Shown piece by piece: positions 48,525-60,078 of a stretch of DNA of 64,000 nt. Each line of letters begins with the position of its first letter. Position 1 is the first letter of the stretch. The stretch covers positions 443,731-507,730 of the forward strand of contig VXAA01003837.1 in the NCBI GenBank assembly GCA_013399115.1. The letters run 5' to 3'. Position numbers and translations under genes: made by a program. The notes beneath the pieces were generated by a model. The model saw only the letters and a list, made by a program, of their open reading frames with translations, searched no databases and was not told where the DNA came from. The DNA is from Anseranas semipalmata. Its lineage: Eukaryota > Chordata > Aves > Anseriformes > Anseranatidae.

Positions 48525-51500
48525 CTACAGGGTTATGGAAGAAGCTGCAATAATGGGCAAAACAAGAGGGCTTGAAGCAACCTTAAAACCAGAGGCCTTG
48601 CAAATGGGCAGTTAAGACTGTTAAGTTCACCCTAGCATTGTAGGGCATGCTAGTTTGTGCTCAGCCACGTAACTGTGCCCCAGCACACTACTGCACAAGT
48701 CCCTCGGCCACTCCTAGGGAGCCTGTCCATTCCAAACCAGTGGGGATTGGTTCCTTTTTCTACCCCAGAAGATGCTTTTAGTAGTTAAATCCAAAGGAGA
48801 GAGGAACAAGCAGGTCACTTACGTTGACTTGTGGTTCTTGGTGAGCCCCTGGACCAGCTCTCCCTTAGGGTTGACCGTGAATATGCGGCTCTCAGGCAGG
48901 CCCACTTGCTTGTAGGCATAGACATCCTGCCCAAGGAAGAGCAGCAAGGCATGAGAGCTGCAGGAAGGTGCCACCACCAACCCGGCCTGAGCTCCCCCAA
49001 GAGACCCACTCACATTAGCTCTGTTCCCAAAGGCCGCATAGAAGGGCAGCTTTGTGGCAAACAGGTTTTGGATGTCTGTCAAGCAGGCGATCTTGAACAC
49101 CTCTGGCTTCTTCTCAATCACCTCCCTGGAGCACAAGGCATATGCATAGAGGAGAGGTCAGGGTGGCATCTGCAGGTCTATGTGCAGCCACACTGTTTGG
49201 GGGCTCAAAGAAGAGGTTTGGAAGGCAGAAGGGATTTTGTGCATTGCAAGAGCTTCCCCACAAAGCTCTGGGGAGGACAAGCAGTTCCCCTGCTGCCTCC
49301 CATGAAAGGCGTCCTGCACCAAGGAAGCAGGAAGCACTTTAAGGCTGCAGCATCCCCCGGTGCTGAGCTGGGGAGGGGAATGCCACCCCCGGGGGTACAG
49401 GGCTGGAAGGAGAGGACAGGTGTACCTGTGGAAGGCAGAGAAGAGACTGCTGGGGGCAAGCAGGATGGGGCCCTTGGGGAGGGCACAGCCTTGCTCGTTG
49501 ACCCATTTGAGGTAGCCTTTGGTGATGTGCGCCATGCCGATCGCTCTGGCTGAGCAGTAGAGGAACTTGTAGCCGTTCCTAGAGAGCACAGGGAAGCCCT
49601 CTGAGCTGTGCCCCGGGCACAGCACCCTCCTGCTCCTCCTGCCTCAGAGGATGCAGGAGGAAGAGGCTGAATACCTGGGCTGAGCCCAAACCCTGCTCAC
49701 CCCTTCAGCCGGCAAGGTGCCCTCACAACTGCCTTGCCCAACAGAGATGCAGGCTGAGATCCCCAGTGAGGGGGGTCCTGTACCCCCTGTCCAGCAGCAG
49801 CGCTGCCAGCTGCAAGGTGCCTCTGCTGCCTGGTGCCCCACAGCTGCCTCCTGCCCTTCGCACGGAGCAGATGACAGCACCTTCACCACAGCCCCATGGG
49901 CTCAGCTTGCGGGGAGCTGGACACAGCCCCATGCCAAGCCACCAGCTCAGGCAGGGGTGGCACTGAGCTCTTGCAGGATGGGAGATGGTAAGAGACAGCC
50001 GAGAGGCAGCGATGAGCCATCTGCAGGCCCACACTGCCTCTTAGTGGCCACAGAGGCCAGGTGGCAGGGAAGGAGCTGGGACCCGCTGCCAGCCTCAGCC
50101 AGGTGCACCAGGGCAGCACTGCACCCCGGGGCAGGTCTGGCTCCTTGTGGGACAGGGCAAGGGACAGCTGGGTGCCTGTAAAGGCAGCCAGCACCCATCA
50201 AAGGGGCTGGAAGTGCTGGGCGCACCCTTGTGCTGCTGTTGTACAGAGACCCAGAGGCACTGGGCTGTGTACACAGCCTCCCAGGTACAGTTTTGTCAGG
50301 TCTCATCCCCATGAGACATCAGCTACATCTCACTGGCAAAGCCTCCACCAACATGCATTCCCAGTGCCCAAGGGAAATGCCCCATCCCAGCATCAGACAC
50401 CCACAGCACCCTCTACCCCCATTCTTGCTCAGATTGCAACAAGATGGGAGGACTGAGGGACACTTGGACCATGCCACAGTGCTGGCAACAGGGCAGCAGC
50501 TCAAGTGTCACAGTAGAAACCCCCCACCATCTTCCCCAGCATCCCAGATAGCACAGCAAGCCTCCGCCACCACTGGCAGCAGGAAGTTCGGGCTATTTTA
50601 GCCAGCATCAGCGAGTCAGAGCCCTTATGCTGGCTCCCACTTGGCTTCTCCATCATCCTCCCACTGCCCTTTGGGGTCCTAGTTCATCTGATACTTACAG
50701 GTGGATTTTGTGGAAGAGCTTAGCAATCCCATGGTGAGTCCAGTCTTTCCCCAGATGCGGTAAGATGTGGCCAAGAGCATCTGACCTAGAAGGAAAGTAG
50801 ATCAGGTTAGGCTGATCCAACCTAGTGGGTAACCAAAAGGAGATGGGGTTTGTGGTCCCTCCTGGCTGCTTATGCAAGCCTTGAAAGGACACCTTGCCCT
50901 AACAGGGCAGGGAGCAGTGACGTGGGGAGGGAGAAGGGTCCTTTACTTGGTGATGGTGCCATCGATGTCAGAGATCACCACCTTGTCATCCCACTTCCAC
51001 AGGTAGATAGTGGCCTCACAGCGGCACGTGCCCTGGTACTGAGTTGTCACACTGAACACCACCTCATTGGGGCCATCCTGCAGGTTCAGCCTCCCCTGCA
51101 GAGAAGTGGGAACAAGCATGATACCCCAGCACTGGGTCATGCCAGTCCAGGGCTTGTCAGAGGCCAGGACAAACACCTGGCCAGCCCAGAGACCCCCAGC
51201 CTCTGCACAAGGGCCACCCACTGCAAGGTACTTGGATACCCTACAGAGCCCTAAGATCAGAAGTAGAGAAGACCCCATTCAGAGGTTGTCACCTGCCTAC
51301 ACACACAAGCAGACAAAGGAGGAGGAAAGTACATACAATTTGTTCTGATGAGAGCCTCAGGGATTTCCTGTAGGTTGGCAGAGATTTCTGTGCAGAGGTA
51401 TCTGTTGCTAATACATCCCCTGGGTGCAGGGGCTCACCATCACTGGAGGACCCCTCCTCCTGCCTACAAAAGGAATGGAAGAGGGTGGTGGCTTTATTCT

Positions 51501-54500
51501 GCAGCCCACAGCTTTCCCCATGAGCACCAAGGGAAAACTGGAGGGGACCCAGGACAACCCACCCATGGAGGAGCTTGGCTGGACTGAGGGTCAGCCAGAG
51601 CCTTAACAGAACTTTCTGTCCTCATGCAGTAGGTAGATTTGGGAATAACTGGTCATTTAGAAGAGATCAAAAGCCCACAGACTCCTAAAGGCAACCTGGG
51701 CGCTCCAGCTAAAGCCAGATAGCAGGAGAGAGGTACTCACCTCTGCTCAGCATGCTCAGGCTGCAGTGTCCCCATGTTAGCCTTCCCTGGCTTTGACTGC
51801 TGCTGTGGGTGGAGAGGGGCATCATGAACACCTCGGTGTCACAGGCAGGGGCTGCTTTGCTACCACTTGGAGCAGTGGTACCAGAGAAGCAGTGGCAACG
51901 CATCCCCCTGCCATCAAGAGGATGTTGCCCCATGGAAGAGAAGCTGCAACCTGGTGGCATAGTGGGGCAAGGAGACCAAGCACATGTGGTGCCTGGGCTG
52001 TGGCATGAAGGGCACATGGCAAGAGGCTTCTCCATCGCAAGGTCCATGTTACCGCATTATCACACATTGTTCTGCGGCTCAGGCATTGAGACCCGAGGGG
52101 ACAGCAGCAGCCTTCACAAGTCACCTTGCCACAAGGTCCCTCTGGCTGCTCTCATGCTCAGCCTCAGATCACCATCCCCAGGACCCCACTGCTCTCCTCC
52201 CCAACCCCTGCCAGCCACCAGAACAACTCCTGTCCCCAGGGACATGCTGTCACAGCCACCACTGCAAACACACCTCCACTGGGAATTCTTGCCTCCTCCA
52301 GGAGAACCACCACCTGCTGCCTCTCGTGGGCATCTTCTCCTTCACCAGTCGCTCAATGGCGTGCTGTGAATGTGGCAGAACACAAGGAAATCAGTCACAT
52401 ACAATCCCAGCCAGCTCTACAGAGCCCTAGAACAGAGTTATGTAGCCCCAGGTCGTCCCAGACTGCCAGGAGGTGCAGCTCTGGCCAGCCCTTGCACAGA
52501 TACAGCCATCAGAACAGGTAATTTCAGTAAGGAAACCCCAGCTCTCCAGACTTCAGTGGTACCCAGGTATCCAAAAGCCACCCTTAGGAACCTCTGGGGA
52601 GAGGAGAGACCTCAGGGTCCATGGGCTGGAACGACACCCAGCTCTGCCCCAGGCTGGCCACAAAGCCCAGGAGGAGCAGCTTGGCCTCTCGCAGCCCCTC
52701 TGCATGCTTTGAGCCCTGCTGAAAAGCACAAGCAGTAGATGTGTCATGTCACTGACCTCAGGAATGTTCCTCTGGAAAGCCTGCAGGGACAGGACCATGG
52801 GAGCAGCCGCTGCCCAGTTGTAATACCTGGAAGAAGCAAGAGGGATGGGAGCATCGCCATTTCCTGGAGCAGTGAGGGCTGTTTCCAGGTCACCTTTCTG
52901 CAGCACAGCCAGAAAGCCCCCTCCCACACCTACTGCAGTGTGATCACTGCCTAGGATGGAGTCACACTCTTCCAGGGTGTTTCTGTAGGGACAAAGGGGT
53001 CTTCTTGGGACAAAGCAGCAGGAAGCAGGCCACTCACTTCTTGTTGATCAGGATCACCAGGTTGGGGTCATCGAGGAGCCCTGGATTCTCAGCAAACTCC
53101 TGGTAGGAGACGATGTGCTCCATGAACTTCTCTGGCAGGACAGAGGCGGTGTCACACCACTGGTGTACCTGATGGGTTTCAGGACAGCAGACTCCCTTCC
53201 CCTCACACCTACCACAAGAGATCTGCCTGCTGCCCCCAAGGCCTCCACACAGCGACAGGGCGATTGATGGCATTGGGTCAGAGTCCATGGGGCTCTCAGC
53301 AGGCAAGTCTGATGGCAGCTGGACACATGGAGGGATGCTGGGGTCTGTCACAGGCTTTGAACTCTGCTCCACCTCGCTACCAGCAAGAGAAGAAACAGCA
53401 GCAACATCAGACAATAGCTCTAGACATACCCCGATCCTCGGGTGTAAGGAAATTGCTCAAGAAGGTCTGAGTTTGCCAGCTGGGACACCCCATACCTCCT
53501 GGGGAAATACAAAGCCACCTGCTCCTCATCCAGGTTAGAGAGGTCTTCCAGGTGAAGATCACTGGGACCCAGGTGAGGGCTTCTTTTGATGGATCCTGAA
53601 TGCACAGAGGGAAAGGAGACAGATACTGACATGGCTTGGAAAGTGATTCAGCTAATCCATTGAGAAAACTAACAGCATTTTCCTCACTCTACATCCTACA
53701 GATTTTATGAATATCACACACAAAGAACACAGCTCTTTGCTTACTTTAAAAGCTGCCTTAAATCAACAGCAGAAGTACATCAAGATACTTCCACTGACAT
53801 GAGACCACTTGCAAAGAGGACAAAAGACAGGGTGTAGTCCTGCCTATGTTCTGCTACAATAGTCTGAAGGTGACATTTGAAGTTAACACCATACAAGATA
53901 ACTTTGCAGTCTCCCTCTTTGTACAAGGAGGGATCCAAAGTATCACTTCAGAGACAATTTTGTTCTGAATTTATGTTGGCTGGAGGAGTAAGGTTGGTTA
54001 GGACAGGTAACAAAGCCCTCCATACAGCACCAAGGGAGACATATGCAAGCTTTGTTCTGTATAATTTTCTACCTGACTTGATATGCTTAGGATGAAGTTG
54101 TAGGCCAGGGACTGCCAGATACTTCAAGTTAAGGTATTATCTACATTGCTGAGAAGTCTAAACCTGCACAAGTGCAGACATCTGAAGATGGACTTCAGGA
54201 AACAAGGCAAGAAAGTCTTGGGTCACTGAAGGTAGGAAACCAGATGAACATCTCCTCAAAGCAAAGGAGCTGGTGGCACATGGAAGGCAGCAAAGCAAAC
54301 ACGTCACACCTCATATATCCATGGCAGTCAAGCGGTTACACCAAACCAACAACCCAGCCCCTCTCCCAGCCCAGCTACATGCATGGGCACAAATACCACT
54401 TCCAGCAGCACCAGTCACCTGCTCACCTTGTCTCTGCTGGCTTTGCAGCTGGGGCTCACAGCTCTCCAAGCCCACCTGACTCAGGACAGCAGCTCCCTCA

Positions 54501-57500
54501 AAGGGCTCCACATCTGGCTGAACTTTTGGCACAACCCTCTCACCTCCCTCCTGCTCCTCTGCTCCCTGCTCCTCTTGTGGGGCTGAGGAGGCCTCCGATG
54601 AGCTCTCTGCCCCCACAGCACTGAGGATATCCTTCAGTCCAGGGGGGCTGTTGCCTTCCTTGGGCATAGGTGTTGGCTCAACAACCAGCACTGCAGAGGA
54701 ATGAGGTGGGCCCTGAGGCTCTGCTGAGCTTGGACCTCCTCCCAGACCTTCAGAGATGGGAAGAAAACAGGTTTCCTCATCCACTGGGACTGAGGTCACA
54801 GAGATAGCAGTTGCTGCAGTCTTTGTGGACTTGGCTGGTTCAACCCGCTCCAGTTTATTCACCTCAAGTAGAAAAAAAGAACAGGTTTGAGGATGGGAAG
54901 TTCCCCAAAGCATCAGGGAGAAGAGGACCATTCTGCTGAGGCTGCCTGGCCCCAGCCTCCTCCACTTTCCTCAGGTCTCTCAGATGCCCCCTCGCACTGC
55001 TCGCTAGAGGAGCAGCAGAGCAAACTCACCTGAGGGAGCCGTCCCCAGACCCACTGCATGTGGGATTCAGCCCCTAGAGCAAAACTCTCCTGCGGTCCAA
55101 TCTCCAGCTCAGAGTCACTTCTGGGAGAAGACAGATGGCTCAGGGTGGGGCTACAAGAGAAAGTGATATTGGACTTGATCCACCTTATGGAGCCCCATGC
55201 TTTCCTGTCACTTGCAAGGATATTTAGGGCCAAGAGCCCTGTGAGGCTGGTTTCCCAGTCAGTTCTGCCCCATAAAACTATCACTTGCCAAGACCCATGG
55301 GAAACTGAGGTCCAAGAAAGCAAAGTGCTTCAGCTCTGAGCTTTTCTACAACCACACCTTATCAGGCCAGGAAAGCCTTCTTTTCCTGACACCCCCAAAG
55401 TTCTTCCTCCTTAACACCTGCCCCAGCCATGAAGCACTCCTTTCCCTGTTCCCACCAAAGGGGAGCAGATCACCTTGGATCTCTTACCTGTCCACAGATG
55501 CTAGCTCCCCATCAGAGTAAGGGTGGACCTCTTGCAGCTGCAGTAACCCAGTTTCTTCTTTGGGGAGATCAGTGAAGGAGAAATATACTGAATCGCTAGG
55601 ATGGAAGAAAGAGGTTGGTTATGCTACTCTCAGGCATGAGCCCCCTGGCCTGGAAAGCCAGCAGTACCCCAGTCTGCCATTTCCAGGACCATTCAGAGCT
55701 GCTGGGCACCCCCAGGGGACCCCGCAGGCCTGGCCCACCACAGCAGCCCGCCCACACAAGCAGCTCACTCAGAGGCTGGCAGCTTGAACAGCTCCTGCAC
55801 AGACATCTCGCTTCTGGTCTCCTCACAGCCTTCTAGAGCAGGGTCCATCACCTCTTTCCGCTTGGGCTTCTTCCTGCGTCGCCTCCTCTTGCGCAGGGTC
55901 ACCTCAGCACTCGGGACCTCCTGTCCGTGAGAGGGTTGAGCTGCGTTCTCTGGGCTCCCCTCCATGGGGACGGGAGACGTGCACAGGCAGGATGGGATGC
56001 TCCCCTGGAACAGGGATGGGCAGAGGCCAATCAGCTCCAGCACCCTCCTTTCCAGGCTGGCAGCCCGCAGCTCCTGCCTCTGCAACGCATACTACCATCA
56101 CAACCAACACCGCTGAGCCCAGACCCTGGGGTGGTTGTGTCTAAAGGAAAGGTTTTATGCATACAACATCCAAATAAAAAACAGCTATCTGGCCACAAGC
56201 TAAAGGCATCCTTAATATGGGCAAGGAGATGCAGGCAGGAGATGGCACCACAGGACCAGAATTATGAAGGGTATAGATGGGATTTGTCTCTATTGCCTTC
56301 TCCCTGTTCTCAAATCCAGTCCAAGCTAGCAGCAGCCACAAGTCACCCTGGTAGAGAGTTGACTGAGATTTCTAGAAGCCACAACTAATCCCATCCTGCT
56401 TACCAGTGGAGCAGATAGCCTGCCACAACATCTGGCTCATTTTCATTCCTGTTACAAGATCCCTCAAGAGGCTGAACTCAAGATATCTGCCAGGCTGGCC
56501 AGCAGGTGTGCCCAGGGAGGAAGGCCAGTCTGGAATATGGATATTTGGTCTAACGCACTCAGGGTGCTCCACTGCCCAGATCCTTCACACTGGTTGCAAG
56601 ATCCTTTGAGTAGGAACCTTTCTGGACATGCAAAACAGAGGGACCAATGCAGCCACCCCAGGGAAGGAGAGCAGTCCAAGCCTGGGCCTTCCACCTGAAC
56701 CCTGCACTTCCAGGTGGTCACAAGGGGACACACAGCAGCAGCTCCTCTTCATCACCAACCTCATTCTCCTCAGACTCCTGGACAAAGAAGGCCTCTCCAT
56801 TGTCACCCAGCTTCATATGCAGGTCCACAGGCTCCCCATTGACTTCAATGTCAACCTGACAAAGGGCAGAAGATGTCTGTCCACCTGAATGCACTCGCCC
56901 ATCAGTGTGCAGGAAGGCACTTCCCCAGGGAGGCAACGGGTTGGGGTTGCTCAGAGGGCTGACAGCTATCTGGCCTTTGAGACCAGAAACCTCTCTCCAT
57001 TTTCCTAGGGAGCAGCACCTCTTTTGAAAGCAGACTGGTTCCATCTGGGGGCATCCCCTCCAAACATTAGCAAGCATGCTTTTCAGCACGTCTCCCCTTC
57101 CTCAAGAAAGGTTCTTCCATAACCCATGGGGGGACACCAAGGACACTCTACCCAGATCCTGGGTAGAGACCCCAGTAATGAAGCATAGCCCTTTGCCCCA
57201 CAAGAAATTGGCTTGTGCTACCCCCAGGACTGTGACAGGGGAGAGGGCCCAGCTCTCTGAACACCAGAGGAGGGAACCCAAAGTCACCAGCACGCATCCT
57301 GCCCAGCCCAGCACCACTTACCACCTTCTCCTTGGAGCGCAGCACACCCAGCTTCCCGAAGCGCACGTGAAAAGGAGAGCACTGGAAGGAGTTATCGGGC
57401 TGCCTCACCACAATCACATCGATGCAGCCCGTCAGGGTGGCAGGGTTCAGACCCCGGTACAGCTCCTTCACGGTGACAAAGACGGTCTCAGCAAGCTGCC

Positions 57501-57513
57501 CCACGTAGTTCAT
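48380..57513 (-). CDS. LPIN3: LPIN3, lipin-3 phosphatidate phosphatase, complete coding region
   Basis: Mg2+-dependent phosphatidate phosphatase: converts phosphatidate to diacylglycerol in triacylglycerol and phospholipid synthesis. Lipins move between cytosol, ER membrane and nucleus. Nineteen coding exons, in phase at every junction, give about 837-839 residues, close to the ~850 I recall for mammalian lipin-3. N-LIP spans residues 1-96, a basic nuclear localisation stretch lies near 134-146, and a Ser/Glu/Pro-rich spacer follows. The conserved block with [10 protein letters not shown] and WWFSWRR (about 547-553) comes next, then C-LIP with the DIDGT catalytic motif (about 631-635) and LGHIL as the LxxIL coactivator motif (about 642-646). 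The closeness of the C-terminal half to lipin-3, and the EMILIN3 neighbour, favour LPIN3 over LPIN1/2. Introns above 300 bases with nothing recognised: 56856-57321, 56005-56759, 55121-55487, 53596-54426, 52364-52756, 51803-52273, 51368-51740, 49579-50698. Confidence 0.96.
48823..48926 (-). CDS. LPIN3: LPIN3 coding exon 18
   Basis: 34 codons plus two bases: [20 protein letters not shown] and [14 protein letters not shown]. The first Asp completes the GNRxxDxxAY motif begun in exon 17. Acceptor TGGGCAG, donor TCAAC|GTAAGT. Confidence 0.96.
49014..49125 (-). CDS. LPIN3: LPIN3 coding exon 17
   Basis: 37 codons: [20 protein letters not shown], then [12 protein letters not shown]. The FGNR element begins the last HAD motif. 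Acceptor GCTCCAG, donor AAT|GTGAGT. Confidence 0.96.
49426..49578 (-). CDS. LPIN3: LPIN3 coding exon 16
   Basis: 50 codons with split ends, from [20 protein letters not shown] to [12 protein letters not shown], core of the C-LIP phosphatase fold. Acceptor TCTCTAG, donor CACAG|GTACAC. Confidence 0.96.
49579..50698 (-). other. LPIN3 intron 15 (largest)
   Basis: A 1,120-base intron. No conserved exon is needed here, since exons 15 and 16 join directly as KIHLNGYKFLY. Nothing else is recognised in it. Confidence 0.75.
50699..50785 (-). CDS. LPIN3: LPIN3 coding exon 15 (LxxIL motif)
   Basis: 28 codons with split ends, [19 protein letters not shown] and onward to KIH. LGHIL is the LxxIL motif used by lipins to bind nuclear receptor coactivators. 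Acceptor TTCTAG, donor CACCT|GTAAGT. Confidence 0.96.
50947..51095 (-). CDS. LPIN3: LPIN3 coding exon 14 (DxDxT catalytic motif)
   Basis: 49 codons plus two bases. Contains [40 protein letters not shown]. The DIDGT motif, coded by 50969-50955, holds the nucleophile Asp and the general acid/base Asp of this HAD-type phosphatase. Donor ACCAA|GTAAAG. Confidence 0.97.
51337..51367 (-). CDS. LPIN3: LPIN3 coding exon 13 (31-base microexon)
   Basis: Ten codons encoding [10 protein letters not shown], the strictly conserved opening of the lipin catalytic half. Acceptor CCTACAG, donor ATT|GTATGT. Phase fits both neighbours. Confidence 0.92.
51741..51802 (-). CDS. LPIN3: LPIN3 coding exon 12 (short linker, tandem acceptors)
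   Basis: Encodes about 20 residues ([18 protein letters not shown]) and joins in frame to [11 protein letters not shown]. The acceptor reads ACAG CAG CAG, so the exon may start at 51802, 51799 or 51796, with two, one or no extra Gln. Donor AGAG|GTGAGT. The region is poorly conserved between lipins, so support is from frame and splice sites. Confidence 0.8.
52274..52363 (-). CDS. LPIN3: LPIN3 coding exon 11 (WWFSWRR)
   Basis: Exactly 30 codons, phase 0 at both ends. Encodes ERLVKEKMP and [15 protein letters not shown], the tryptophan-rich lipin motif. Acceptor ATTCACAG, donor GAG|GTGTGT. Confidence 0.94.
52757..52826 (-). CDS. LPIN3: LPIN3 coding exon 10 (YYNWAAAAP)
   Basis: 23 codons encoding [20 protein letters not shown] and IPE. 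Acceptor CTTCCAG, donor GAG|GTCAGT. Confidence 0.95.
53038..53131 (-). CDS. LPIN3: LPIN3 coding exon 9 ([11 protein letters not shown])
   Basis: Thirty codons with split ends, encoding [13 protein letters not shown] and [17 protein letters not shown], highly conserved in lipin-3. Acceptor TGCCAG, donor AAGAA|GTGAGT. Confidence 0.95.
53213..53376 (-). CDS. LPIN3: LPIN3 coding exon 8 (SLCGGL)
   Basis: 54 codons with split ends. The second half encodes [16 protein letters not shown], the hallmark lipin SLCGGL element. Acceptor CTGGTAG, donor TGTG|GTAGGT; joined to exon 9 it reads RQISCEKF. Confidence 0.94.
53496..53595 (-). CDS. LPIN3: LPIN3 coding exon 7
   Basis: 32 codons with split ends. 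Contains [20 protein letters not shown] and VALYFPR, matching the lipin HLG...YLDDL...ALYFP block. Acceptor CATTCAG, donor AGGAG|GTATGG. Confidence 0.93.
53596..54426 (-). other. LPIN3 intron 6
   Basis: An 831-base intron, AT-richer than its surroundings between 53640 and 54250. No repeat family or exon is recognised. Confidence 0.7.
54427..54862 (-). CDS. LPIN3: LPIN3 coding exon 6 (variable acidic spacer)
   Basis: The largest LPIN3 exon: 145 codons plus one base. The encoded segment is Ser, Glu, Pro and Gln rich and probably disordered, as in other lipins. Preceded by a T-rich tract and TTGAG acceptor; ends CAAG|GTGAGC. Assignment rests on frame continuity and splice sites, since this region is poorly conserved. 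Confidence 0.85.
55030..55120 (-). CDS. LPIN3: LPIN3 coding exon 5 (SDSELE / WVWGRLP)
   Basis: 30 codons with SDSELE and [11 protein letters not shown], the conserved lipin WxWGxLP element. The acceptor is CTTCTCCCAG and the donor CAG|GTGAGT. An alternative AG lies about 20 bases upstream, but only this acceptor keeps frame with exon 4. Confidence 0.93.
55488..55595 (-). CDS. LPIN3: LPIN3 coding exon 4
   Basis: 35 codons with split ends, starting [10 protein letters not shown] and including HPYSDGE, a motif found in lipins. The acceptor is ATCCTAG and the donor GACAG|GTAAGA. Joined to exon 5 it reads VDRSDSELE. Confidence 0.92.
55769..56004 (-). CDS. LPIN3: LPIN3 coding exon 3 (CTSPVP motif and nuclear localisation signal)
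   Basis: 78 codons plus two bases. It opens [13 protein letters not shown], matching the lipin (L/C)(A/C)TSPI element after N-LIP. It carries a strongly basic run [13 protein letters not shown] that fits the lipin nuclear localisation signal. The donor is TCTGA|GTGAGC. Confidence 0.93.
56760..56855 (-). CDS. LPIN3: LPIN3 coding exon 2 (end of N-LIP)
   Basis: 32 codons with [20 protein letters not shown] and GEAFFVQES, the second half of N-LIP, including the Gly region known to matter in lipin-1. The acceptor TTTGTCAG is good. The donor is weak: GAG|GTTGGT is the choice that keeps phase 0 and family spacing. Confidence 0.88.
57322..57513 (-). CDS. LPIN3: LPIN3 coding exon 1 (start of N-LIP)
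   Basis: ATG at 57513-57511 begins [19 protein letters not shown], the invariant lipin N-terminus, which decides the start. The exon has an upstream TTCTCAG|ACA acceptor at 57516, so the 5' UTR continues in an upstream exon. It ends AAGGTG|GTAAGT after 64 codons. Confidence 0.96.
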
Positions 57514-60078
57514 TGTCTGAGAATGCAAGGCAGAGACAGGAATAGGCTCAGGTGGGGCAAGAGGGCTCCAGCAGCTACATGCAAGTTTACTCTGGGGGAG
57601 TTGTTCCACATCTGCAAGCACAGCCCCACCAAGGGGACAGGTAAGCATCCAGGGAAGCCAAGGCAAACGTAAAACAGGCCTTGATGGAGACCAGCCAGGA
57701 ACTCTGCGGGCACCAGAGAGCAGAACTGGAGCACTAACCATTGCATCCAGCTTGGAGGAGAGACTTCCATGCCATTAGGACACACCACCACATTTGTCAA
57801 TCGCAAGAGCAAATACTACACAGCAACACCTTGCAATCAAGCTGTTACCATCCTGCTCAAACAAGAATTTGCTTGGAGGGAGACCTCCTGCCCTGGACTG
57901 CCCATGAAAAGCTCAGGGCAGAGAGGCGAGAAGTCCAAGGAGCTGCTGTGTACACCACATGCTGTTATCAAAGCCACATTTCCCACTCAGAGGCGCACAT
58001 CTAAGCATCACCAAAGCGGGCAGACACAGCCCTTGTTCAGACCAGAGCTCCCTGGTCGTCACACCTCGGCCACTGCTGCCATCATCCAGCTTCCCAGGGC
58101 GTCCCTGCACAGGGGCTGTGCTGCCTGGAGCCGCAGGCTGGCAGAGGACACCCGGGCAGCTCTGCAGCACTGTTTTCACGAGCACTAATGGTTGCATGGA
58201 TCCTGGTTTTTGTTAGCAAGAACATGTGGAAAGAAAACCTCACGTGCTGCATGCTCATTACCTCACCCGCTCACACCCTGAGTGGAAGATGACCCCCCTC
58301 TGCCACGCTAAGGCAGGTGCATGGAGGAGATGCACGTCTGCAAAGCTGGAGATTTGCATGGTCCGTGCTGGGGATCACAGGACAGCAGAACAGCACACGT
58401 ACTCCAAGTGGTTCAGCAGGCTTTTGCACCCCACCTCACCCTGAGGAGAGGAGGGGGCACGGGACAGCCACCCCACAAGGACCACAGTGAACCAAAGGAG
58501 ACCTCTTGCTTCACTAGCAGGGCCAGCCCATGGCACAGCCCCCAGAGCACACCCAGCCCAATGAGCAACCAGAAAGCATTGACTCCTTACCCAGCAAGCA
58601 CCCAGCCTCTCCGATCTGCTCTGCAGCAGCTCAGCCCTGTCCTGTTCCCAGACATCCCTCCAGGAAGGGATTGCACATCTCCCCCCACTCCTCGCCCTGA
58701 CAGCCAGGAACAAACCAAAGCCCAGAGGCCCCCCAGGGCAGCAGGAAAGCAGGGGCTGGCTCCCGAAGCATCGGTGCCTCCCTCAGCTCTGCTCCAAGCC
58801 AAGGTCACGGGGCCACCCACAGCTGCAGTGACCTGCTGAGCCCAGCTTTCCTGGGCAGCCTTCCTTGCTGCACTGCATGGCAGCAAATAGGAGAGAGCTC
58901 TTTGCTGCAGCCGGGGAGATTTTTGGAGAGAACAAACATCTGACTGGCCACAGTGCTCCCACGGCAGCACTGATGGGCTCCCATTAGCCTGGGATGCACA
59001 TTGAGAGAGACCTGAAGGATGCACAGGGAAAACCCCAGGCAACATGCACAGCCCGTGGGGTTTGGGATTGGAAAGAGTCTCCTTAAACACCCCTACATTG
59101 CTCAGCACCTCGTGCCACAGCCACGTCCCCTCTGCAGAGCCAGTGTCCCCTCCACAGGGCAGGACAGTGCCCAGCTGGGACCAGACTGGGGTTCTGAGCC
59201 CAACACACGTGGGCAAACAGAGGCTCGTGGCAGAGCCTGGGAGCTGGGGATCTGCGTGCCAAAGAGCACTTCTGTCTCCACAGGTGACTTTTCTTGGGGG
59301 TTTTGACCTCAATGCACAGCTGTCCCCTTCCCAGGCATCTGCCCACACATTGCTGGGGACCTGCACAGCCCCAGGGCTCGGGACAGTGGGAGGAGGTTGC
59401 CTTTGGTGCCATTTTCAGCTCGCTAAGGTTAACTCTCAGTGGGCTTCACCCAGGGAAGCTGGTAGAAGGCAGAGAAGAGGCTGAGACTTCTCACAGCCCC
59501 CAGCCCAGCAATGGATGGAGCAAGTCTATTACAGAGAGGGAGAAAGTTACACTTTGGAAAGAGACTAATGGGTGGACAAGGCAGCAGAAAGGGTTTTCAA
59601 GCCAGCCCAAGGACACCACACCATAAAAAAACAAGTAAACCCTATGGGAGGAAGAGGCTCCCCCAGCCCAGAAAGAGCAGGGCCACAGCCACCCACCCCA
59701 TAGCTCCTGCAGAGGGGACAACCCTCCCTGGGGTGATGGCACTGCAGCAGCCCACCTCCCCAGCTGAGAGCCCCCCCAGCAACCCAGGTATTTCATCACT
59801 CCCCACCAGCTGGCTCTGCCCTGAGCAGCAGCCCCCTGGCCCTGCTTGCCCCCAGGTACGTGGCACAGGGACAGCAGCCCCAGGGCTGATATCCCCCTGC
59901 TCCCCACCCACAGCATACTGCAAACCACCTGAAACCTTCCCCCTTACCTAGGCAGACACCTCAGCATCCTCTCAACTTTGGGGCAAGCCAGCCAGAACCC
60001 CCAGGAGCTGCTTTGTGCCAGCAGCAGCACCCAGCTCACCCTCAGCTCCTCCTCCCCCCACCACTTCCTTCCTCTCAC

